64,000 nucleotides of DNA from positions 1 to 64,000 of the forward strand of contig NKIU01000009.1 in NCBI GenBank assembly GCA_002256245.1, in the 5' to 3' direction. The stretch is from Pseudorhodobacter sp. PARRP1 (GTDB lineage Bacteria; Pseudomonadota; Alphaproteobacteria; Rhodobacterales; Rhodobacteraceae). The notes beneath the pieces were generated by a model. That model was not told the DNA's origin, searched no databases, and was given only the letters and a program-made list of their open reading frames with translations. The stretch's first letter is position 1. Each line of letters opens with the position of its first letter. Both the position numbers and the translations under genes were made by a program. Below are positions 16,421 to 24,608 of this stretch, piece by piece.

Positions 16421-17809
16421 ATGTCGATACAGCGTGACATAACAGCCCAGTCCGCACATTTTCTGCCCGAGCGTGCAGACTGGTTGCGGTTGCGCACGCT
16501 GATTTTTCAGCGCTGGATGGCCAGCTTTGGTCAGTTGGCGGCACTTTTGGTGGCGACGCGCTATTATGATATGCAGTTGCCGCTGGGCTTGTGCTTTCTT
16601 GCGGTGGGTCTGGCGGTCATCGCGAACCTGACGGCCGTTTTTGTATTTCCGCAAAACAAGCGGTTGTCCGAGAACGAGGCGTTGCTGACCCTGCTGTTCG
16701 ATCTGACGCAACTGTGTTTTCTGCTGTTTCTGACCGGGGGGCTGACCAACCCATTTGCGCTGCTGGTCCTGGCGCCGGTGTCTGTCTCGGCCAGCGCGTT
16801 GGAATTGCGCAGCACTCTGATCCTGGGGGGGCTGGCGGCGATCTTTGTCAGCGCGATCGGGCTGGTCAATGTGCCGTTGCGGTTTGGGGATGGCACGATC
16901 TTTACCGCGCCGGGGCTGTTCACATTTGGATTCTGGTTGTCGCTGCTTATCGGCATTGCCTTTCTGGGGTTTTATTCCCGTCGTGTGGCCACCGAGATGC
17001 ACCTGATGTCGGATGCCTTGCTTGCAACGCAAATGGCGTTGGCGCGGGAACAGAAGTTGACCGATCTGGGCGGTGTGGTGGCCGCTGCCGCGCATGAGCT
17101 GGGCACGCCTTTGGCGACGATCAAGCTGATCAGTAGCGAGTTGATGGATGAGTTGGCCGACCAACCCGAGTTGGCCGAGGATGCCCGGCTGATCAGCGAA
17201 CAGGCCAACCGATGCCGTGAAATCCTGCGCTCTATGGGCAAGGCAGGCAAGGACGATCTGCTGTTGCGGCAAGCCCCGCTGGAGGCCGTGCTGCAAGAGG
17301 CCGCCGAGCCCCACATGGCGCGCGGGATCGAGGTGATCTTTACCGTGGCAGGCACGGGAGCGTCGCCGATTGTGCAGCGCCGCCCCGAACTGATTCACGG
17401 GTTGCGTAATCTGGTGCAGAATGCGGTCGATTTTGCCCGCAGCAAAGTCTGGGTCGATGCGCAGTTTAGCCCGGAAAGCATTCTGCTGCGCATCATTGAT
17501 GATGGCGACGGTTTTCCCCCACAGGTGCTTGGCCGCATCGGTGATCCGTTTCTGCGCTCGCGTCGGGATGGGCAGGATCTGGCGCAGCGTCCGGGATATG
17601 AGGGCATGGGGCTGGGCCTGTTCATCGCGAAGACCTTGCTGGAGCGGACGGGGGCAGAGTTGTCTTTCGCCAACGCCGCTGATCCGTTTCTGACGGCAGC
17701 CGAACGCCCGGCACGATCTGGCGCGATTGTGGAAGTGACATGGCAAGCCGCAGCGATTGTCGTCGATACCAGCGGCGGGCTTGGTCAGAACCAGCCGTTC
17801 TTGCCATGA
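16421..17809 (+). CDS. regB: RegB/PrrB redox sensor histidine kinase
   Basis: The ATG at 16421 (GAGG six bases upstream) gives 462 aa; another ATG lies at 16409. With this start the phosphoaccepting histidine is H225 (AAAAHELGTPL), the redox cysteine is C265 (QANRCREILR) and the quinone-binding loop GGLTNPF is 106-112, matching R. capsulatus RegB numbering for H225 and C265. Six membrane spans occupy about 28-188 and the HATPase G boxes (DDGDGFPP, GMGLGLFIAK) are present. RegB senses the ubiquinone pool and phosphorylates RegA when oxygen is scarce. Confidence 0.96.
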   Translation: MSIQRDITAQSAHFLPERADWLRLRTLIFQRWMASFGQLAALLVATRYYDMQLPLGLCFLAVGLAVIANLTAVFVFPQNKRLSENEALLTLLFDLTQLCFLLFLTGGLTNPFALLVLAPVSVSASALELRSTLILGGLAAIFVSAIGLVNVPLRFGDGTIFTAPGLFTFGFWLSLLIGIAFLGFYSRRVATEMHLMSDALLATQMALAREQKLTDLGGVVAAAAHELGTPLATIKLISSELMDELADQPELAEDARLISEQANRCREILRSMGKAGKDDLLLRQAPLEAVLQEAAEPHMARGIEVIFTVAGTGASPIVQRRPELIHGLRNLVQNAVDFARSKVWVDAQFSPESILLRIIDDGDGFPPQVLGRIGDPFLRSRRDGQDLAQRPGYEGMGLGLFIAKTLLERTGAELSFANAADPFLTAAERPARSGAIVEVTWQAAAIVVDTSGGLGQNQPFLP

Positions 17810-17911
17810 TTTTTAATCGCTGCGCGCGGTAGCATCCTTAACCCGGTGTTAACGATCTACTCCTTAGGTTGATCGAGACATGGGGAATTCCCACCAGGAT
17901 GGGGTGATCGG

Positions 17912-19480
17912 ATGATGTTTCCGCTTATACTTGCGGTGATCGCGGCCGCGTTGGCGGCGGCCGGCATCGGTATCTTGGCGCTTTGGCTGTTTCCGGCGCG
18001 GGAAACTGTGACGCAACCCACCATCTTCAGTGATTTCGACAATGAAACGCTGTTTTTGTTTGATGGAGAGACGATGATCGACAGCACCGCCAATGCGCGC
18101 GCGCTGTTGGCCGCCAGCCCGATTGGCGGGCATGCCTGGGGGCGTTTGATGTCATTCCTGTCGGCGCGTTTTGAGAACCTTGAGGCGCAGTTGCAGCGGT
18201 TGCCGCATGATGGTCTGGTAGAAATTGCGACAAAACAGGGCGTCAGGCCGTTGTTGCTGAGGGCTGAACACGTCGGGGGCCTGACTCGGCTGGCGCTGAT
18301 TGACGCAAGCAAAGATGGACATATTGCGGGCGTGGATGCCTTGGCGCAACGCGCCATGCTGGAAGAACTGACGCTTCTGCGCGATACCGTTGCCACAGCG
18401 CCCATACTGCTTTGGCGTGAAAACGCCGCTGGCGATGTGGTTTGGGCAAACGGGCCCTATCTTTTGCAAGCCTGCGCCATCCAGGACGAGGGCAAGGAAC
18501 TCGGCTGGCCGCTGCCACGGCTTTTCAATCGTGCGGCGGCAAAATCCGGCAAAGATCAGCGGCAAAGCGTGTCGGTTGCGGGCCAGCCGACGCTTTGGTT
18601 CGATATCTCGAGCCGGGCGGAAGCCGACGGCGATCTGATGTTTGCTGTTCCCGCAGATGCGGCGGTGCAAGCCGAGGGGGCACTGCGCGATTTCATGCAA
18701 ACGCTGACCAAGACATTCGCGCAGTTGCCCATCGGGCTTGCGATCTTTGATCGACAGCGCAAACTGAAACTGTTCAACCCTGCGCTGATGGATCTGACGC
18801 AACTGCCTCCGGATTTCCTGTCGCTGCGGCCTTCGTTGACGGCAGTTCTGGATGCGATGCGGGATCGCAAGATGCTGCCCGAGCCGAAGGACTATCGCGA
18901 CTGGCGGCGGCAAATCGTCGATATCGAGCGGGCCGCCGCAAGCGGGCTTTATGAGGAAACCTGGAGCCTGCCTGACGGCCAGACCTACCGCGTCACCGGG
19001 CGTCCGCATCCCAACGGCGCACTTGCGCTGTTGATCGAGGATATCTCGTCGGAAATGCTGCGGACACGGCGATATCGCGCTGATCTGGAGCTTGGCCAAT
19101 CGGTGATTGACCATATGGACGAGGCCATCGCGGTGTTTTCGCAATCTGGCCAGTTGGTGATGTCCAACCACAGCTATACGACGCTGTGGGGTCACGACCC
19201 GGCGGATACGCTTGGCGACACGACCGTTCGGATGCTGTCGGCGCACTGGCGCATGCAATCGGCCCCCAGCGCCATTTGGGCCGAGGTTGAAGAATATGTG
19301 GCGACCGTTGGGGATCGCGACAGTTGGCGCGGCGAAGTGCGTCTGCTGGATGGGCGGATGATCGGGTGCCGTTTTGCGCCGCTGGCCGGCGGCTCCACCT
19401 TGGCATCATTTCGATCAGTGACGCCGGCCGAGCAGGGACAGGCGCGGCTGGCAGAGGGTGGCGGCCTGCGCAGGGCCTGA
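17912..19480 (+). CDS. PAS-domain membrane protein in the divL position, no kinase domain
   Basis: A 522-aa protein with one N-terminal membrane span (about 3-27), a poorly conserved middle, a PAS-type segment near 268-365 (FAQLPIGLAIFDRQRKLKLF) and a second near 395-505 (VIDHMDEAIAVFSQSGQLVM). It ends shortly after the second PAS with no histidine box or HATPase region. In alphaproteobacteria the gene before tsaE-amgK-murU-addB-addA is commonly divL, a CckA partner that controls CtrA; Rhodobacterales have a shortened version. Orthology is inferred from position and PAS content. 44 bp separate it from tsaE. Confidence 0.65.
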   Translation: MMFPLILAVIAAALAAAGIGILALWLFPARETVTQPTIFSDFDNETLFLFDGETMIDSTANARALLAASPIGGHAWGRLMSFLSARFENLEAQLQRLPHDGLVEIATKQGVRPLLLRAEHVGGLTRLALIDASKDGHIAGVDALAQRAMLEELTLLRDTVATAPILLWRENAAGDVVWANGPYLLQACAIQDEGKELGWPLPRLFNRAAAKSGKDQRQSVSVAGQPTLWFDISSRAEADGDLMFAVPADAAVQAEGALRDFMQTLTKTFAQLPIGLAIFDRQRKLKLFNPALMDLTQLPPDFLSLRPSLTAVLDAMRDRKMLPEPKDYRDWRRQIVDIERAAASGLYEETWSLPDGQTYRVTGRPHPNGALALLIEDISSEMLRTRRYRADLELGQSVIDHMDEAIAVFSQSGQLVMSNHSYTTLWGHDPADTLGDTTVRMLSAHWRMQSAPSAIWAEVEEYVATVGDRDSWRGEVRLLDGRMIGCRFAPLAGGSTLASFRSVTPAEQGQARLAEGGGLRRA

Positions 19481-19524
19481 ACTTCGCGGCTTGCGGCGGC
19501 GGATGGCGGCGGTAAACTTGGGGC

Positions 19525-19998
19525 ATGACAACACCCCATCCCGTCACCGCTGATCTGCCCTCGGAAGACGACACCGCCGATCTGGGCCGCTGGCTTGCGC
19601 CAAGACTGGTTGCAGGCGATTGCGTGTTGTTGCAGGGGTCGATCGGCGCCGGAAAAAGCCATCTTGCCCGCGCCCTGATCCGTGCGCGATTGGGCCGGAT
19701 GGAAGATATTCCTTCGCCGACGTTTACCTTGGTGCAAACCTACTTGGCGGATGTGGAGATCTGGCACGCTGATCTTTACCGGTTATCGCACCCCTCTGAG
19801 GTGGACGAGTTGGGTCTGGAGCAAGCCTTTTCGCAAGCGATTTGCCTGATCGAATGGCCCGAACGCCTGGGGCAGATTGCACCTGCCAATGCCATTCGGA
19901 TTGCGCTTTCCAGCAAAGGCGAGGGCCGCAGCGTGACAATCGACGCGCCGAGCCATCCTGCTCTGCTGGCGGCATTTGCCGAGGCGTGGCAGAAATGA
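19525..19998 (+). CDS. tsaE: tRNA threonylcarbamoyladenosine ATPase subunit TsaE
   Basis: A 157-aa P-loop protein with Walker A GSIGAGKS (38-45), the following SPTFTLVQTY segment, HADLYRL (Walker B region) and ICLIEWPERLG, all diagnostic of TsaE. It hydrolyses ATP in the TsaB-TsaD-TsaE complex that makes t6A37 in tRNA. The stop overlaps the next start (ATGA), tying it to amgK in one operon. Confidence 0.95.
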   Translation: MTTPHPVTADLPSEDDTADLGRWLAPRLVAGDCVLLQGSIGAGKSHLARALIRARLGRMEDIPSPTFTLVQTYLADVEIWHADLYRLSHPSEVDELGLEQAFSQAICLIEWPERLGQIAPANAIRIALSSKGEGRSVTIDAPSHPALLAAFAEAWQK

Positions 19999-21005
19999 CA
20001 GACCGGCGGGCTTTGTCAGAGGCGTTTTTGTCCGGGGCTGGCTGGGGTCAGGCAGAGCGTCGGTTCCTTGCGGGCGATGCGTCGGATCGAAGCTATGATC
20101 GGCTGCGTCAGCACGGAAAATCGGCTGTGTTGATGGATGCGCCCGTAGGCAAAGGCGACGATCCGGCGACGTTTCTGGAAATTGCCGCGCATCTGTCAGG
20201 TTTGGGCCTTTCGGCGCCAAAGTGCTACGCGCAAGATCTGAAGCAGGGCTTCCTGCTGCTGGAAGATTTGGGGGATTCGGTCTATGCCAGCGTTCTAAAG
20301 ACCAATCCTGCCTGTGAAATCAGTCTCTATACGGCCGCAACACAGGTAGTTGCCCATGTGCAGCGCCACCCTGCACCGCCCGATCTGCCAAATTTGCAGG
20401 CGCAGGATTGGGCGCAAGCGGCCTGCATGTCACTCGACTGGTATCGGTTTGCAATAACGGGCGGCCGCGTTGATGTCGGCGATTTCCGGGATGCGCTGAC
20501 AGATGCGCTGTGCCGTCACGCCGACGGCGCGCGCGTGATGATCCTGCGGGACTATCACGCGGAAAACTTGCTCTGGCTGCCAGATCGCGATGGGTTGGCG
20601 CGCGTTGGCCTGCTGGATTTCCAGCTCGCGCAGATGGGTCAGCCGGGCTACGATCTGGTGTCTTTGCTTCAAGATGCGCGCCGCGATGTTTCACGTGAAA
20701 CCGAGGCTGCGATGGCAAGGTTGTTCTGCGATGATACCGGATCAGACCACGCCCAGTTTCGCGCCGCCTATGCGACGCTCGGGGCGCAACGTGCGCTGCG
20801 CATCCTGGGGATTTTCGCGCGTCTGTGCCTACACGGCGGCAAAGCGGGATATGTTGCCTTGATCCCTCGGGTCTGGAATCATCTTCAGCAAAACCTTGCT
20901 GCGGCAGAACTTGCCCCGCTTGCCGAAATTTGCGCCCGCTTGTTGCCCGAACCAACCCCCGAAGTCCTTGTTAAAATAGGTGCACAATGCGGCCGCTTCC
21001 CCTGA
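19995..21005 (+). CDS. amgK: N-acetylmuramate/N-acetylglucosamine kinase AmgK (aminoglycoside phosphotransferase fold)
   Basis: The product is 336 aa, with its ATG overlapping the tsaE stop. The kinase fold is shown by the catalytic loop LRDYHAENLLWL (Asp and Asn in the Brenner motif positions) and by GLLDFQLAQMG, which carries the metal-binding Asp; the N-terminal RRFLAGDASDRSYDR is the phosphate-binding region. AmgK phosphorylates the anomeric carbon of MurNAc/GlcNAc in the MurU peptidoglycan recycling route. The direct fusion of its end with murU (19-bp overlap) strongly supports this over an antibiotic-resistance role. A parS-like palindrome lies inside the gene. Confidence 0.85.
   Translation: MTDRRALSEAFLSGAGWGQAERRFLAGDASDRSYDRLRQHGKSAVLMDAPVGKGDDPATFLEIAAHLSGLGLSAPKCYAQDLKQGFLLLEDLGDSVYASVLKTNPACEISLYTAATQVVAHVQRHPAPPDLPNLQAQDWAQAACMSLDWYRFAITGGRVDVGDFRDALTDALCRHADGARVMILRDYHAENLLWLPDRDGLARVGLLDFQLAQMGQPGYDLVSLLQDARRDVSRETEAAMARLFCDDTGSDHAQFRAAYATLGAQRALRILGIFARLCLHGGKAGYVALIPRVWNHLQQNLAAAELAPLAEICARLLPEPTPEVLVKIGAQCGRFP
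20687..20702. promoter_or_regulatory. parS: parS-like site (one mismatch) inside amgK
   Basis: TGTTTCACGTGAAACC differs from the perfect 16-bp parS palindrome only at the last base. It encodes the peptide DVSRET in amgK. It is the most distant of the five sites, about 26 kb from parB. Confidence 0.75.
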
Positions 21006-21670
21006 TGCTTTTCGCCGCAGGGTTTGGCACCCGCATGGGTGAGCTGACCCGACAACGCCCGAAACCCCTGATCGAGGTTTGCGGCAAGCCGTTGATTGAC
21101 CATGCGGTCGCGATTGCGCAAGCGGCGGGCATCACACAAATCGTCGTGAACCTGCATTATCTGGGCGATCAGATTGCGGCGCACTTGCAAGGCAGCGGTA
21201 TCCTGCTGTCTTGGGAAACCGAGCAGATTCTGGAAACAGGCGGCGGGCTGCGGGCGGCGCTGCCGCTGCTGGGCGATGGCCCGGTGCTGACCCTGAACAC
21301 CGACGCCGTGTGGAGCGGGCAAAACCCCCTTCTGCAACTGCTCACCGCATGGGACCCCGACCAAATGGATGCACTGTTGCTGCTGCTTCCGGGCAAAAAG
21401 GCGTTGGGTCACAGCGGGCGCGGCGACTTTCTGCTCGATCCGCAGGGTCGGATTTCCCGCGCAAACGGCCTGACCGCGCCTGTGTATCTTGGCGCGCAGA
21501 TCTTGAAGACCAACGGCCTTTCCGCCATATCAGAGCCTGTTTTTAGCCTGAATCGTCTGTGGGACATCGCCATTTCCAACAATCGTGCGTTCGGCATCAT
21601 TCATCAAGGCGGGTGGTGCGACGTGGGGCGGCCCGAAGGCATCACACTGGCAGAAACGCTGCATGTTTAG
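20987..21670 (+). CDS. murU: N-acetylmuramate-1-phosphate uridylyltransferase MurU
   Basis: A 227-aa nucleotidyltransferase with the signature AAGFGTRMGELTRQRPKPLI (nucleotide loop plus the PKPL lysine) followed by the sugar-pocket segments ETGGGLRAA and LNTDAVW, and the late motif GGWCDVGRPEG. MurU makes UDP-MurNAc from MurNAc-1-phosphate, completing the recycling path begun by AmgK. The start at 20987 overlaps amgK by 19 bp and its end overlaps addB by 8 bp. Confidence 0.9.
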   Translation: MRPLPLMLFAAGFGTRMGELTRQRPKPLIEVCGKPLIDHAVAIAQAAGITQIVVNLHYLGDQIAAHLQGSGILLSWETEQILETGGGLRAALPLLGDGPVLTLNTDAVWSGQNPLLQLLTAWDPDQMDALLLLLPGKKALGHSGRGDFLLDPQGRISRANGLTAPVYLGAQILKTNGLSAISEPVFSLNRLWDIAISNNRAFGIIHQGGWCDVGRPEGITLAETLHV

Positions 21671-24608
21671 CGTCGAATCCCCCCGCATTTTTGCGCTGCC
21701 GCCCGGCGTTGATTTTCCGGCCGAACTTGTCGCAGGCCTGACCACACGGATGGCCGACCAGCCGCCGCAGGCGATGGCGCGCGTCACGCTTTACCTCAAC
21801 ACCGCCCGCATGGCCCGCCGGGTGCGCGATCTTTTTGCCGATCACGGCGCTCGCTTCCTGCCGCGCCTGCGACTGCTTGGCGATCTGGCAAAAGACCCAA
21901 GCCTTGGCCTGCCCCCACTGGTTTCTCCGCTGCGCCGCCGTCTGCAAATGGCGGAACTGATCGCCAAACTGCTGGATGCCCAGCCCGATCTCGCCCCGCG
22001 CGCGGCACTTTATGATCTGGCCGACAGCCTAGCCAACCTGATGGATGAAATGCAGGGCGAGGGCGTTTCGACCGAAACCATCACCACGCTGGACGTTTCA
22101 AGCCATTCAAAACATTGGGAAAGAACACAGACTTTCCTGCGCATCGTCGCGCCTTTGTTCAGCGATGCCACCGATGCCGAGGCGCGTCAGCGCCTTGCCG
22201 TGCAGCGATCCGCCCAGCGCTGGCAAGCCGCCCCGCCGCAAGATCCCATCCTGATCGCCGGCTCCACCGGATCGCGTGGCACCACCGCCTTGCTGATGCA
22301 GGCGGTGGCGGCGCTGCCACAGGGTGCGGTCATTTTGCCCGGCTTTGATTTCGACACCCCCGCCAGCGTATGGCAGGCGATGGATGACGCGCTGACGGCG
22401 GAAGATCATCCGCAATACCGCTTCCGGCACCTGATGGACCTGTTACAGATCACCCGCACAGACATCAAGCCTTGGCGCGATACGGCACCGCCCGCCCCTG
22501 CCCGCAACCGTTTGATATCGCTATCTTTACGTCCGGCGCCCGTCACCGACCAATGGCTTGTCGAAGGCCCCGATCTGCCCGATTTGCCGTTGGCCACGCA
22601 AGACCTTTCCCTGATCGAAGCGGCGTCCCCCCGCGCCGAGGCGCTGGCCATCGCGCTTGTGCTGCGACAGGCGGCCGAGTCGGGCGTCAAGGCCGCCCTG
22701 ATCACGCCCGATCGCAACCTGACCCGCCAAGTCACCGCCGCACTCGACCGCTGGGCCATCCTGCCCGACGATTCCGCGGGCCGTCCGCTTGCGCTTTCGG
22801 CTCCCGGTCGTTTCCTGCGCCATACCGCCGCCCTGCTTGGCCAAAGGCTGACCGCCGACGCGTTACTGACAATCCTGAAGCATCCGCTCACGGCCTCGGG
22901 GCCTGCGCGCGGGCCGCATTTGCTGCTGACCCGCTATCTTGAAATGAAGTTGCGCAAAACTGGCCCTGCCTTTCCCACTGGGGCCGATTTGCTGGAATGG
23001 GCAGCCGCGCGCCCCGACAACGCCCTGCCTTGGGCACAGTTTCTGGCCGATTGCCTGCAAGATCTTTACCAGATCCCGCGCCGACCCTTGGCCGAACATG
23101 TCGCCCAGCATCGCGCCCTGTCCGAAGCTCTAGCGCGCGGGCTTGATCCCACCGGCAGCGGCGCGCTTTGGGATAAAGCGGCCGGAATCGCCGCTTTGGA
23201 ATTGATGGAGACCCTTGCCGCCGAGGCCCCGCATGGCGGCAGCTTCTCTGCCGCCGAATACCGCGATCTGTTCGAAGCATTGGTGAACAAGGGAGAGGTC
23301 CGCGAACCCGTGCAAGGCCATCCCAACATCATGATCTGGGGCACGCTTGAAGCGCGCGTTCAGGGTGCAGAACTGGTCATCTTGGGCGGTCTGAACGATG
23401 GCATCTGGCCGAAACTGCCCGAGCCTGACCCGTGGCTGAACCGCTCGATGCGCAAAAAAGCGGCTCTGTTATTGCCAGAACGCCAGATTGGTCTGTCGGC
23501 GCATGACTATCAGCAGGCCATCGCCGCGCCGCATGTCATCCTGTCGCGCGCCACCCGCAACGCCGAGGCAGAAACCGTCCCCAGCCGCTGGTTGAACCGG
23601 CTGATGAACCTGATGGAAGGCTTGCCGCAGAAAAATGGCAAGCAAGCCTTGGCCGAGATGCGCGCACGCGGCAACCATTGGCTCGCACTCGCCCGCGCGC
23701 TGGAACAACCAACGCCGGAGCAGGCGGCCAATCCGCGGCTTCGCCCCGCCAAACGCCCCGCCCCGCAGCCGCCGGTTGCGGCGCGTCCGGCAAAGCTGTC
23801 GCTGACCAATATCGAGCGGCTGATCCGCGACCCCTACGCGATTTACGCCCGCTACATTCTACGCCTGAACCCACTCGACCCGCTGCACCAAACCCCCGAC
23901 GCCCGTGATCGTGGCATCATCGTGCATGAGGTGCTGGAGCGTTTTGTCAAAACCCGCCCCCCAAGCGAATCACGGTCCGAGGCCCGCGCGCGGCTGCTGT
24001 CGCTTGCCCGCACGGTGCTGGCCGAAGATACACCCTTCCCCGCGGCGCGTGCACTGTGGCTGGCAAAGCTGGACCGCGCCGCCGACCATTTTCTGACCCA
24101 AGACGCCAAGCACCAAGGCACCGCCCTTGCGCTTGAAACCAAGGGCGCGCTGAAACTTGACGCGCTTGATTTCACCCTGTTCGGCACGCCCGACCGGATC
24201 GACAGGCTGCCTGATGGCCGCCTGCATCTGATTGATTACAAAACCGGAGCCGCGCCGAAAGCCGCCCAGCAAAAGCAATATGCCAAGCAGTTGTTGCTGG
24301 CCGCCGTGATGGCAGATCGTGGCGGGTTTGCTGATCTGGGTCCGTCAGATGTCGCCAAAATCAGCTACATCGGCCTTGGCAGCAGTGAAGACGTGGTAGA
24401 AACCGACATCACCGACGCGATCCTGGCCGAACATTGGGAAAAACTCGTCGCCCTGATCGCGCGCTATCTGCGCCGCAGCACAGGCTACACCGCGCGTCGC
24501 GCCTTGTTTGAGACCCGTCATGCCGGCGATTACGACCATCTGTCGCGGTTTGGCGAATGGGAAATGTCTGACCGTGCCGCAGCAGAACCCGTGGGTGATC
24601 CGGAATGA
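21663..24608 (+). CDS. addB: AddB, double-strand break repair helicase-nuclease subunit
   Basis: The product is 981 aa from the ATG at 21663 within the end of murU. The C-terminal RecB-type nuclease is visible in RGIIVHEVLERFV and LFGTPDRIDRLPDGRLHLIDYKTG (Asp, Asp, Lys of the active site). The N-terminal helicase-like half is degenerate, as in alphaproteobacterial AddB, and no cysteine cluster for an iron-sulfur site flanks the nuclease. AddAB resects double-strand breaks to load RecA. It overlaps addA by 4 bp. Confidence 0.93.
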   Translation: MFSVESPRIFALPPGVDFPAELVAGLTTRMADQPPQAMARVTLYLNTARMARRVRDLFADHGARFLPRLRLLGDLAKDPSLGLPPLVSPLRRRLQMAELIAKLLDAQPDLAPRAALYDLADSLANLMDEMQGEGVSTETITTLDVSSHSKHWERTQTFLRIVAPLFSDATDAEARQRLAVQRSAQRWQAAPPQDPILIAGSTGSRGTTALLMQAVAALPQGAVILPGFDFDTPASVWQAMDDALTAEDHPQYRFRHLMDLLQITRTDIKPWRDTAPPAPARNRLISLSLRPAPVTDQWLVEGPDLPDLPLATQDLSLIEAASPRAEALAIALVLRQAAESGVKAALITPDRNLTRQVTAALDRWAILPDDSAGRPLALSAPGRFLRHTAALLGQRLTADALLTILKHPLTASGPARGPHLLLTRYLEMKLRKTGPAFPTGADLLEWAAARPDNALPWAQFLADCLQDLYQIPRRPLAEHVAQHRALSEALARGLDPTGSGALWDKAAGIAALELMETLAAEAPHGGSFSAAEYRDLFEALVNKGEVREPVQGHPNIMIWGTLEARVQGAELVILGGLNDGIWPKLPEPDPWLNRSMRKKAALLLPERQIGLSAHDYQQAIAAPHVILSRATRNAEAETVPSRWLNRLMNLMEGLPQKNGKQALAEMRARGNHWLALARALEQPTPEQAANPRLRPAKRPAPQPPVAARPAKLSLTNIERLIRDPYAIYARYILRLNPLDPLHQTPDARDRGIIVHEVLERFVKTRPPSESRSEARARLLSLARTVLAEDTPFPAARALWLAKLDRAADHFLTQDAKHQGTALALETKGALKLDALDFTLFGTPDRIDRLPDGRLHLIDYKTGAAPKAAQQKQYAKQLLLAAVMADRGGFADLGPSDVAKISYIGLGSSEDVVETDITDAILAEHWEKLVALIARYLRRSTGYTARRALFETRHAGDYDHLSRFGEWEMSDRAAAEPVGDPE

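Noticed and set aside
16340-17746. 468-codon minus-strand frame opposite regB
   Set aside because: Shadow of regB; Gln/Arg-rich translation without domains or ribosome site.
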